Shown here: one piece after another, positions 25,501 to 35,600 of the stretch
How the letters are laid out: the number at the start of each line of letters is the position of its first letter
Position numbering within the stretch: position 1 is the stretch's first letter
Origin: Antedon mediterranea
Lineage: Eukaryota > Echinodermata > Crinoidea > Comatulida > Antedonidae
Length of the DNA: 64,000 bases
Assembly (NCBI RefSeq): GCF_964355755.1
Contig: NC_092670.1
Coordinates: 1,265,001-1,329,000, forward strand
Reading direction: 5' to 3'
Translations under genes and position numbers: made by a program
Notes under the pieces: generated by a model
What the model saw: only the letters and a program-made list of their open reading frames with translations
Told to the model about the DNA's origin: nothing
Database searches by the model: none

Positions 25501-28500
25501 TCAACAATTCAAGGCATATCTAGAATCTCTAGATTGCCTTTTGTTGATCTATATACAATTTCATTTTTCCATATTTATTTGTGGTTAGTAACAATAATGT
25601 GGACGGTTCCTTTCCAACGAATGGCTTTAGGTTTGTTTGAAGCAACGCAAGTAATTTGATGCGATGGAATATTCGAATTATTCATGTGAACCAATCTATA
25701 GACACCACAATTCCTGACTTATTGTTTTATCAAAAGCACTAGTAGAATAAAAATGTTATTACTTTATTTATTAATTTATTTATAATTCAGATGGTCACCT
25801 GAGGCGAGTACTGGTACACAATCCACGAGACAATATCATTATAGAAATGGAAGGAGAGTTTCTTTGGCAAGGTATGGATTATTTGTGGTGTAAATCTAGC
25901 CTTCTTTATTTGATTAACACAAACATTAACAGAATCTTCAATCAAACAAATGCCAGTTATATTTTGATTAATTAAAACGCACTTACTGATCAAACCAATC
26001 AAAGTCAGCAGCAAGCCTTGGTCAATAAGGTCCCCAATGTAGTCATTAAAGCGCTGGATTTTCTTCTCTTTAAAATTAAAACGTCAATGTGTTGGTTTGG
26101 TAAAACCTAAACATAGCACAGGCAAGGTTATTACACACAAAGTGCTAAGTAGGTAAAAATGAATAGAAAGTAAATAGTCCAAATATATGGAGGTAATTAA
26201 TATTACACATAGGTTGGAATTGGCAATTATCTTTAGTACATAGGTAATTAGTCGGTAATTATATGTTTTAATATCGGTAATGATCTGTTTTAATATCGGT
26301 AATGATCTGTTAAATATCGGTAATTTACACACTTATCAAAGTAAAGTAACACATTAATTGTGTAACAGAAGGCGACTTAGCAGCGCGCGTAACAAACAAA
26401 TACGCGGGTGCCAATCTGAATTTAGAACTATATATTTCAATAATAATTTCTTTCTTTAATTCTTATAAATCATTTCATTTAGATCCTAATATTATTAGTA
26501 GTGAGTTCTGTTGATGGGATAAATCGAAAAGTATGAAATACAAAGTATGGTACTCAATGGCTTATGTTTATTTGCATATCATTACAGGTGATTTGCCACC
26601 AGTAGATGGCATCATTACCAAACAGATTGCTACTGAAGTTTCACCCTGGCTTTTGTACACAGTATTGATTACGTCACCAGTCGGTATAATCCTTGCTATA
26701 GTGTTGCTTTGTTTGCACGTGGTCAATAGGAAAAGACGGTGACTTACAATTTTCTATATATAATAGTGTCATGGGGAAAATGGCAAAAGGCTTCCAACTT
26801 TCTAGGAGTTTGATGTGGTTGAGTTATATTGTTTTGACAACTCTTAACTCACTTAACATGACCACAGCCATATTTCCCTGACTGTAATACAAAAAGTTGG
26901 GTGTAGTCACACAATTCCGAGACAAGTACAAATGTTAGGCAAGATTAAAAGGATTGCTGTCAATACACAGTTTCTGTCAAAAAGGAAAATATTGTTCCAT
27001 ATGCATATATGTTATTAATGATCTAGAAATCCAGCCATGGTATGCAACAATTATTTTACGCAAACGCACAAAACGCACTTATAACTACTAAGCATTTTAA
27101 TCATGTTATTTTTCAGGGTTATCAAGATGTCTGTGATCAGTCTAAACAGTTTAGTCGCCATTGGTTGTATAATGGCGTATATATCTGTGATGCTTATGGT
27201 AGTAGAAAACAGTCTTGTTGTCGACCAAACCAAACTTGCAATCTGTAAGGTAGGCCTAAATATCCTTTGAAGAATAACTTGTTATACTTTAGGCTTATTC
27301 TGGTTTGTGTTAAGTTTAGTTATATATTTTTCAATTAAACCAAATTATGTTATTATTACAGATACGATCATTAATTCTGCCAGTCAGCATATCATTGGCA
27401 TTTGGAGGTCTCTTTGTCAAGTCTTACCGAGTATCTGTTATTTTTAATGCCGTTGACAAGCTAAAGAAAGTTGTAAGTGTTTTTATGGTCATGACTACAT
27501 ATACAGTAGGTCTACAACAATTATCAATTGGTAGGCGTACTTGCATACAGCCATTAGATAGGCCTACGCAACACAAGGACATGCATATACAGTACCTCAC
27601 GTAATTTGACCAATCACAAGCGATGGATCATTTGAAATTTCGATTGATCAAATTTGTGCGTTGCGCATAACAGAACGAGTAGGCGTTTTCTGGCATCGAT
27701 CCTAACTACGTCGTTGTACATAATAGTTGACTATCAGTCCATCTTCATAGAAAAACTGTTTCCGGATTTCCATTTCTACCAAATAAAATTGAAACTTTAT
27801 GACATCCATCGCATCATGTTCTTCATACAAACGTATTTTTATGTCCACAGAATCTGTCTGACAAACGACTGGTTTCAGTAGTGTTCATATTTACAATGAT
27901 TGACCTGTTAATCTTCGTTTGTTGGAACATCATTGACCCCATGACTATCCAGAGTACAGTAGTCAACACAGAGGTAAGACAAGCTTCTGAAATGTTTGTT
28001 GCGTTATCCTAACACACACTGCTTCATGTTGCCAATTGTTTGTTGCGTTATCCTAACACACACTGCTTCATGTTGCCAATTGTTTGTTGCGTTATCCTAA
28101 CACACACTGCTTCATGTTGCCAATTGTTTGTTGCGTTATCCTAACACACACTGCTTAATGTTGCCAATTGTTTGTTGCGTTATCCTAACACACACTGCTT
28201 CATGTTGCCAATTGTTTGTTGCGTTATCCTAACACACACTGCTTCATGTTGCCAATTGTTTGTTGCGTTATCCTAACACACACTGCTTCATGTTGCCAAT
28301 TGTTTGTTGCGTTATCCTAACACACACTGCTTCATGTTGCCAATTGTTTGTTGCGTTATCCTAACACACACTGCTTCATGTTGCCAATTGTTTGTTGCGT
28401 TATCCTAACACACACTGCTTCATGTTGCCAATAGTTTGTTGCGTTATCCTAACACACACTGCTTCATGTTGCCAATTGTTTGTTGCGTTATCCTAACACA

Positions 28501-31500
28501 CACTGCTTCATGTTGCCAATTGTTTGTTGCGTTGTCCTAACACACACTGCTTCATGTTGCCAATTGTTTGTTGCGTTATCCTAACACACACTGCTTGATG
28601 TTGCCAATTGTTTGTTGCGTTATCCTAACACACACTGCTTGATGTTGCCAATTGTTTGTTGCGTTATCCTAACACACACTGCTTCATGTTGCCAATTGTT
28701 TGTTGCGTTATCCTAACACACACTGCTTCATGTTGCCAATTGTTTGTTGCGTTATCCTAACACACACTGCTTCATGTTGCCAATTGTTTTCGCTTATAAA
28801 GTTTAGTCTACATTAGAAACTCAACAGAACTTTAGGTTGTAGAGGTTTTCCCTGTCTAGATTAGTTACTGGAGTCTGTGTTTATCTGGACGATAACATGA
28901 CTGTAAAGCACTCAAAGACTGTGATGTGACTAGTTAGGTCTGTGTTTATCTGGACGATAACATGACTGTAAAGCACTCAAAGACTGTGATGTGACTAGTT
29001 AGGTCTGTCTCTATCTGGACGATAACATGACTGTAAAGCACTCAAAGACTGTGATGTGACTAGTTAGGTCTGTGTTTATCTGGACGATAACATGACTGTA
29101 AAGCACTCAAAGACTGTGATGTGACTAGTTAGGTCTGTGTTTATCTGGACGATAACATGACTGTAAAGCACTCAAAGACTGTGATGTGACTAGTTAGGTC
29201 TGTGTCTATCTGGACGATAACATGACTGTAAAGCACTCAAAGACTGTGATGTGACTAGTTAGGTCTGTGTTTATCTGGACGATAACATGACTGTAAAGCA
29301 CTCAAAGACTGTGATGTGACTAGTTAGGTCTGTGTCTATCTGGACGATAACAACATGACTGTAAAGCACTCAAAGACTGTGATGTGACTAGTTAGGTCTG
29401 TCTCTATCTGGACGATAACAACATGACTGTAAAGCACTCAAAGACTGTGATGTGACTAGTTAGGTCTGTGTTTATCTGGACGATAACATGACTGTAAAGC
29501 ACTCAAAGACTGTGATGTGACTAGTTAGGTCTGTGTCTATCTGGACGATAACATGACTGTAAAGCACTCAAAGACTGTGATGTGACTAGTTAGGTCTGTG
29601 TTTATCTGGACGATAACAACATGACTGTAAAGCACTCAAAGACTGTGATGTGACTAGTTAGGTCTGTGTCTATCTGGACGATAACATGACTGTAAAGCAC
29701 TCAAAGACTGTGATGTGACTAGTTAGGTCTGTGTCTATCTGGACGATAACAACATGACTGTAAAGCACTCAAAGACTGTGATGTGACTAGTTAGGTCTGT
29801 GTCTATCTGGACGATAACAACATGACTGTAAAGCACTCAAAGACTGTGATGTGACTAGTTAGGTCTGTGTCTATCTGGACGATAACAACATGACTGTAAA
29901 GCACTCAAAGACTGTGATGTGACTAGTTAGGTCTGTGTTTATCTGGACGATAACAACATGACTGTAAAGCACTCAAAGACTGTGATGTGACTAGTTAGGT
30001 CTGTGTCTATCTGGACGATAACAACATGACTGTAAAGCACTCAAAGACTGTGATGTGACTAGTTAGGTCTGTGTCTATCTGGACGATAACAACATGACTG
30101 TAAAGCACTCAAAGACTGTGATGTGACTAGTTAGGTCTGTGTCTATCTGGACGATAACAACATGACTGTAAAGCACTCAAAGACTGTGATGTGACTAGTT
30201 AGGTCTGTGTTTATCTGGACGATAACAACATGACTGTAAAGCACTCAAAGACTGTGATGTGACTAGTTAGGTCTGTGTCTATCTGGACGATAACAACATG
30301 ACTGTAAAGCACTCAAAGACTGTGATGTGACTAGTTAGGTCTGTGTCTATCTGGACAATAACAACATGACTGTAAAGCACTCAAAGACTGTGATGTGACT
30401 AGTTACAGTAGGTGCACAAATTAACTTGCGCAAACTAGTTTTCTGTACTTTACTGTTCTACAGTAGTAAACTTTGAAAAACTTTCCTCGGAGTTGGGTCG
30501 GGTTGAGTAGACACGTCACGAATATTACACCATATACCACATTGGTTCCTACTGGTTTCTCCATCTTCCTGCATCTAACATTTGATTTTTTTATTTTATC
30601 ACAGATGACGCATGATGAGAATAACAACGATGTTCAACTCCAGTACATTTCTGATGAATGCATCTCGGAGCACAATGACATCTGGTTCGGGTTGCTGTTC
30701 GTCTTCAAAGGAGCCTTAATGGCATTTGGTGTGTTTATTGCATGGGACACAAGGAACGTTATATCGGCACTAAATGAAAGTAAGTCTCAACAAGCTTTGG
30801 TATTTGGAAATAAGGCTTATATCACTTTATTTCAAACAAACAAACACCATACCGTTTGTTACATTCGTAGCCAAGGGCTAAATTGAGTTACAAGTATAAA
30901 CCACCTAGTATGACCATTCAGTTGTCTATGTCTTTTGTGTTCATCTGGGCCTCCTCGGGAAAGCTGTCTCTCAGTACTAGTGATTAGGGGACAGATAATA
31001 CCCATAAGTTGAGACAATTTTAAATTACCAACTACTACTCACTCTATACAATTGATTCATGTTTAAATATTCTAGGTAAACAGATAGCTTTTGCCGTTTA
31101 CTGTGTGTCCATCATCGCTATTGTTGCCATCCCTGTCATCTTTGTAACTGACCTCACCACTGACGCTCTCTACGCTACCATTTCGGTATTTCTGATCGTT
31201 GGAAGTTCGGTTATCTTAATAGCAGTCTTCGTTCCAAAGGTAATTTTAATTATCAAAACATATAGTTCGACTTACTGCATTTACTATTTATTAGAGGGTT
31301 TAAATTAAACGACTTAAGCTCGGTTCCCACTAGCGACGCAACGCAAGGACGTAACGCAACGCAAGTGATTTGACCAATCACAAGCAATGGATTATTCGAA
31401 CAGTGGCTTGTCATTGGTCAACTTGCTTGCGTAGCGCGTACGTCCTTGCGCATAAACAAATGAAAAAGTAAATCACGTAGATATTTCACTTCTCTTTTGA

Positions 31501-31850
31501 AAGATTCTGCTTTTAGGAATACCAGACGAGAATATCAAAGTAAGAATCAGCGAATTAAACGTGTTTGAAGATCGTACAACTAAACAAAAAATTACACTGT
31601 ATATACAAGAACTACACGAGGTTGGTATTGGTAATTGATTATCTCAAACTCCTAAATTAATTGAGGACCAAATTGTGCATCTTTGTAATATTATTATTTG
31701 TTATTATTAGACCGTACCGAAATTAGTAGTACTGTAGTATGGTGTCAAATTACATAACAAAACAGTTTTGTTTTTTTTCAGAAACAAACTGAGCTTGCTC
31801 GACTTAAACAGCAGCTTCATCAAAATGGATACTCATGCATTGATGCATAA
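17746..31850 (+). CDS. GABA-B-type class C GPCR, complete
   Basis: Seventeen exons: 17746-17985, 22923-23060, 23395-23565, 23785-23892, 24175-24240, 24465-24653, 24749-24991, 25412-25475, 25791-25871, 26588-26738, 27117-27249, 27362-27472, 27851-27973, 30605-30779, 31076-31239, 31504-31620, 31782-31850; about 780 aa. Order: signal peptide (LLLGFVLVFV), Venus-flytrap ligand domain to about residue 435 (YNLVQ...SPAF...RYPQFYH, FNWKRVALIYE, YQWMFTGWLQGQWW, FYGITGPVTF), no cysteine-rich domain, seven TM segments from about 450 (SPWLLYTVLITSPVG, KTL-like VIKMS, LAFGGLFVKSYRV, IAWDTRNV, VFVPK at the end of TM7), then a short coiled coil (ENIKVRISELN, KQTELARLKQQLHQ). This layout is that of GABA-B receptors, which act as plasma-membrane Gi/o heterodimers in vertebrates. 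The tail is much shorter than in human GABBR1/2. The donor of exon 16 (GTTGGT) is weak but in phase. Poly(A) AATAAA at 32386-32391. Which paralogue it is cannot be decided by eye. Confidence 0.9.
19296..19440 (-). mobile_element. 3' end of a non-LTR retrotransposon with (CAAT)n tail
   Basis: Read on the minus strand, a segment with TGTGGTTATCCTGTTTTTC and CACTTTATTGTACTT ends in a short CAAT repeat (GATTGATTGATTGATT on the plus strand at about 19298). The TTATCCTGT motif before the tail is shared with the fragment ending near 48100. No coding sequence remains. Confidence 0.45.
19570..19644 (-). ncRNA. Hammerhead ribozyme, mirror copy
   Basis: Reverse complement of the 22196-22270 motif in the left palindrome arm, with the same core, stem II and GAAA. 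It lies antisense to the host gene, whereas the right copy is sense to it. Confidence 0.83.
19718..20917 (-). pseudogene. 5'-truncated Penelope-like element, RT + GIY-YIG (left copy)
   Basis: Minus-strand frame of 399 codons. It begins inside the reverse transcriptase at the motif-B region (TMGSFDGAETCEIVG), so the upstream RT fingers and the first catalytic aspartate motif are missing. Motif C is YRDD at residues 37-40. A Cys cluster (CNC at 254-256, C262, C268) precedes the GIY-YIG endonuclease: VVY 273-275, YVG 290-292, R301, H305, E319. C-terminal placement of the endonuclease fits canonical EN+ Penelope-like elements, not the permuted Naiad type. It has no internal stop but cannot be a full RT. 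Its true first ATG is four residues into the frame; the nominal first codon is GTG. Confidence 0.9.
20923..22122 (+). pseudogene. 5'-truncated Penelope-like element, RT + GIY-YIG (right copy)
   Basis: Mirror copy of the left frame, identical in all 399 residues and truncated at the same RT position. Both copies therefore meet head to head at their truncated 5' sides, with intact 3' ends pointing outward. Reading begins GTG TTT GAC next to the spacer. It has the same YRDD, Cys cluster and GIY-YIG residues. The sequence downstream of the stop (22123-22311) is the element 3' UTR with the ribozyme and a TTTATTTA-rich end. Identity between copies points to a single recent event or to gene conversion. 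Confidence 0.9.
22196..22270 (+). ncRNA. Hammerhead ribozyme (type I) in the Penelope-like 3' region
   Basis: The core CTGAAGA is at 22211-22217. Stem II is 22218-22244: 11 bp with two G-U wobbles and loop TACAT. GAAA is at 22245-22248. Stem III is only CAAA/TTTG (22249-22256) with no loop, then TA (22257-22258) at the predicted cleavage site. Stem I joins GTGA and AAAACA after the site to TGTTTT and TCAC before the core. All conserved hammerhead positions are present (CUGANGA, GAAA, UH). Hammerheads are established features of Penelope-like elements. The minimal stem III suggests action as a dimer. Confidence 0.85.
23111..23394. repeat. Minisatellite, 56-bp unit, 5 copies, with CG-alternating core
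   Basis: Each unit has ACGCGCGCGT (or the decayed ATGCACGCGT), then CTCCTTTTCTGTTAAT, then a short hairpin (CCGCTA...TAGCGG in units 1-2). The last unit continues to the exon 3 acceptor at 23394, so the array occupies nearly all of intron 2 of the receptor. Confidence 0.8.
27596..27672. mobile_element. Fragment of a GCAACGCAAG-type MITE
   Basis: The segment TGACCAATCACAAGCGATGG, followed by an ATCATTTGAA-like stretch and GTGCGTTGCGCATAA, resembles the copy at 31317-31455. A more decayed relative is near 25640-25680 (GCAACGCAAGTAATTTGATG). Ends not resolved. Confidence 0.4.
27994..28790. repeat. Minisatellite, 44-bp unit, about 18 copies
   Basis: The unit starts GTTTGTTGCGTTATCCTAAC and continues ACACACTGCTTCATGTTGCC. 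Copies are nearly identical, with scattered substitutions (TTAATG, TTGATG, TTGTCC). The array begins 20 bp after the donor of receptor exon 13. Confidence 0.95.
28874..30405. repeat. Minisatellite, 65/68-bp unit, about 23 copies
   Basis: The unit starts CTGTGTTTATCTGGACGATA and ends GTGATGTGACTAGTTAGGT. Two length classes differ by an extra AAC after GATAAC; the short form dominates the first half and the long form the second half. A TTTAT/TCTAT variant is interspersed. It lies in receptor intron 13 after the 44-bp array. Confidence 0.95.
31317..31455. mobile_element. MITE-like element with GCGACGCAACGCAAGG ends
   Basis: The left end GTTCCCACTAGCGACGCAAC has internal GCAACGCAAG repeats. The right end (GCTTGCGTAGCGCG, ACGTCCTTGCG) is partly complementary to the left end. 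CCAATCACAAGC and the complementary CTTGTCATTGG lie inside. It sits between receptor exons 15 and 16. Target duplication not identified. Confidence 0.45.
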
Positions 31851-32604
31851 CAACCACGATGGTTGTAACCACGATGGTTGCAACCATGCTTCACAGACAT
31901 TATTTGTAAGGTTGTTTTATTGTATTGCAATATATTGACTAAAAAGTTATTTTGTGTTATTGGATCCTATTCTAAAATAGTTACTAAAATGTCGCTCCAT
32001 GTTCAAATTAGACCCTATTGTAAAATAATTACTACTAAAACATTATTCGATGTTCATATCAAATCCTATTGTAAATTATTAACTAGAAATGTATCAACAA
32101 CTAAATATTGATAAAAAGACATGCAAATCAATCAAGGTTTGTAATATAAAGTTTATTTATAAAAGTTTTCTTCATACGATTTTATAATAGTAAAAATAGC
32201 AATTATCATGATTATATATTTATATATATATATTAGGTGGAAACGGCAGTGTATATTATTTATATACTATATATTTGTACATATTGATATATGGTATATT
32301 TTTATAGCGCTGTAAGCCATAATGGCTGTTTGGTGAAACCATAGAACTTAAACAGATCACTTTTTAAGGAAACCAACTACTTTTCAATAAATAGAATATT
32401 GTGCCTCTGTTATTAGTGTTACTGTTTTTTCAGAATAAATGTTGTCACAACATCTTTCGTTCACGTCATATTATCCGTCCAGAAAGTTCTAATTAGCATG
32501 TTTCCAGGTGGATTTAATTAGTATGCATTCAGATGTTTTTGTATAATATCCTTAACTCCAGTTATGTGTACTTGTTGCTAAACAAAGTCAATAAATACAA
32601 ATAA
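31851..32604. other. Convergent intergenic region, receptor and POLG2 3' ends
   Basis: Holds the receptor 3' UTR with AATAAA at 32386-32391 and AT-rich sequence. On the minus strand, AATAAA-type signals near 32152-32157 could serve POLG2, in which case the two 3' UTRs would overlap. No coding sequence recognised. Confidence 0.45.
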
Positions 32605-35600
32605 TTAAATAATTAAAAACATTTTTACAAGATCAGAAATCATGCCATACGCGAAACAGGCTAAAATACACGAAAAAAGGCCAGTACTTGTAGTCCTGTA
32701 TGCACAACAGGCCAGTACTTGTAGTCCTGTATGCACAACAGGCCAGTACTTGTGGTCCTGTATGCACAACAGGCCAGTACTTGTGGTCCTGTATGCACAA
32801 CAGGCCAGTACTTGTGGTCCTGTATGCACAACAGGCCAGTACTTGTGGTCCTGTATGCACAACAGGCCAGTACTTGTGGTCCTGTATGCACAACAGGCCA
32901 GTACTTGTGGTCCTGTATGCACAACAGGCCAGTACTTGGGGTCCTGTATGCACAACAGGCCAGTACTTGTGGTCCTGTATGCACAACAGGTCAGTACTTG
33001 TGGTCCTGTATGCACAGCAGGTCAGTACTTGTGGTCCTGTATGCACAACAGGTCAGTACTTGTGGTCCTGTATGCACAACAGGTCAGTACTTGTGGTCCT
33101 GTATGCACAACAGGCCAGTACTTGTGGTCTTGTATGCACAACAGGCCAGTACTTGTGGTCCTGTATGCACAACAGGCCAGTACTTGTGGTCATGTATGCA
33201 CAACAGGCCAGTACTTGTGGTCCTGTATGCACAACAGGTCAGTACTTGTGGTCCTGTATGCACAACAGGTCAGTACTTGTGGTCCTGTATGCACAACAGG
33301 TCAGTACTTGTGGTCCTGTATGCACAACAGGTCAGTACTTGTGGTCCTGTATGCACAACAGGTCAGTACTTGTGGTCCTGTATGCACAACAGGCCAGTAC
33401 TTGTGGTCCTGTATGCACAACAGGCCAGTACTTGTGGTCCTGTATGCACAACAGGCCAGTACTTGTGGTCCTGTATGCACAACAGGCCAGTACTTGTGGT
33501 CCTGTATGCACAACAGGCCAGTACTTGTGGTCCTGTATGCACAACAGGCCAGTACTTGTGGTCCTGTATGCACAACAGGCCAGTACTTGTGGTCCTGTAT
33601 GCACAACAGGCCAGTACTTGTGGTCCTGTATGCACAACAGGCCAGTACTTGTGGTCCTGTATGCACAACAGGCCAGTACTTGTGGTCCTGTATGCACAAC
33701 AGGCCAGTACTTGTGGTCCTGTATGCACAACAGGCCAGTACTTGTGGTCCTGTATGCACAACAGGCCAGTACTTGTGGTCCTGTATGCACAACAGGCCAG
33801 TACTTGTGGTCCTGTATGCACAACAGGCCAGTACTTGTGGTCCTGTATGCACAACAGGCCAGTACTTGTGGTCCTGTATGCACAACAGGCCAGTACTTGT
33901 AGTCCTGTATGCACAACAGGCCAGTACTTGTAGTCCTGTATGCACAACAGGCCAGTACTTGTAGTCCTGTATGCACAACAGGCCAGTACTTGTAGTCCTG
34001 TATGTGGAACTTGTACGAGGAACATGCTTGTACGAGGAACATGCTTGTACGAGGAACATGCTTGTACGCAGAAGAGGCCAGTACCCAAAATGGACTTGGG
34101 GTCCTGTACGTGGAAGAGACCAGTACTTGGAATGGCGCTGTATGTAGAACAAGCCTCTATGCGAAAAAGGTCAGTATGGCGAAGAAAGCCCATTGATGGA
34201 GTAATCCTTAGATGCAAATGACCAGTCCACAGTAACGACATATACATGGAACAGGTCTTTAAGAGCAAATGGGCAACACACGGAAAAAAGTTTTAAACAT
34301 AAAAGAAAATTGTTTAGTTAAATCTTACCTTTAAAGTTGTATCTCTGTTTCTTATTTCTGTTACGCCTGTTTTTAAAGTTTCTTTATCTATGACTACGAT
34401 AAATGGTATTCCCATTTCATCAAATCTTGAATAACAACCAAAGAAATTGAGGTCATTGACATGAACTCAAATGCGAATGTTGACTTGCACAGATACATAC
34501 CTTAACCTTTAACCTTTTTGTCTTATACTCAAGAATATACAGAATACTAATAAACTTTCATAATTCTTTTACAAGATTTGATGAGAATAAAAGCGGTTTC
34601 TTTGCTTTTTTTTCTAGTAAGTTATTTAAATTAAAATATTACATTTTTATATTTTAAAAGCAATAATTACCTAAAGAACTCTTTATCAAGAGATATTGGG
34701 GTTTCACCAATATGAAACACTTTTATTCCTGCCTGACAGAATTCTTTTGATAAATATTCGGCCAACTGCAAAATAAAGTATAAATGAATTAGTGTGATGA
34801 ACATAAAGCTCAGTGTTTATTGTAAAGATGTGATGTGGCCAAATATGGATGTGATGTGGCCAAATATGGACATGATGATGTCATATCACTACCATATTTG
34901 AATACATCACACTTTTTTTGTCAAACTAGTTTGATAGTGTAGGAAGAACTTCAGAACAAGGAATGTATTAGGTTATAATAGTGGCTATCTTCATACCTCT
35001 TTAATTTCACGATCTGGTTTTGAAGGAACAACAGCTACCTTAATTGGCGCTAAGCGACGATGTAATCGCAAAATCTAAAAAAAGAATAACTATTGTGCAT
35101 AACTTCCATATAATGGTACAAATAACTCATTTAATATTGTGAATAATGTTCTTGCATTAAGTTTGCATTCCTTCTAATCATTGAGTACCTGTAACTGTAA
35201 AATATTTGAGTTACACTACTACTAAAATAATCTGTGTTTACCTTTCTGGAAATTGTTTTCCCATTTGAATCTTTGATTTGTTTTTGTTGAACAGCTTCTA
35301 CTAAATACGCAAACACTCCTGCGTCTAAACCAGCAACAATCTCAATAATATTTGGCGTAACAAAACGCTTTTTAAATTTACCCTGTTAAAACAGAAAAAT
35401 AAAATTGGTAATGAAGTAGAGATCTATAACTAATTTCTACGTAAATAATACATAAAAGTACCAATCTATATGATAACTATTAGTCTGGGCTCCAGACGGA
35501 GTTTTGTAAAAATATAAATATTTTTGCACATATGGCGTTTCATACGTGTATTACTTGAGTTTGGATACTCCGTCTGGGGAAACACGCATAAGTCACGTGG

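Noticed and set aside
27994-30405. CRISPR-like arrays
   Set aside because: Repeats are contiguous without unique spacers and lie in a eukaryotic intron; they are minisatellites.
32642-34268. Long open frames (up to 440 codons) on both strands in the 31-bp array
   Set aside because: All six frames are open because the unit has no stop in any phase and its length is not a multiple of 3; there is no independent coding evidence, and the array sits in a POLG2 intron.
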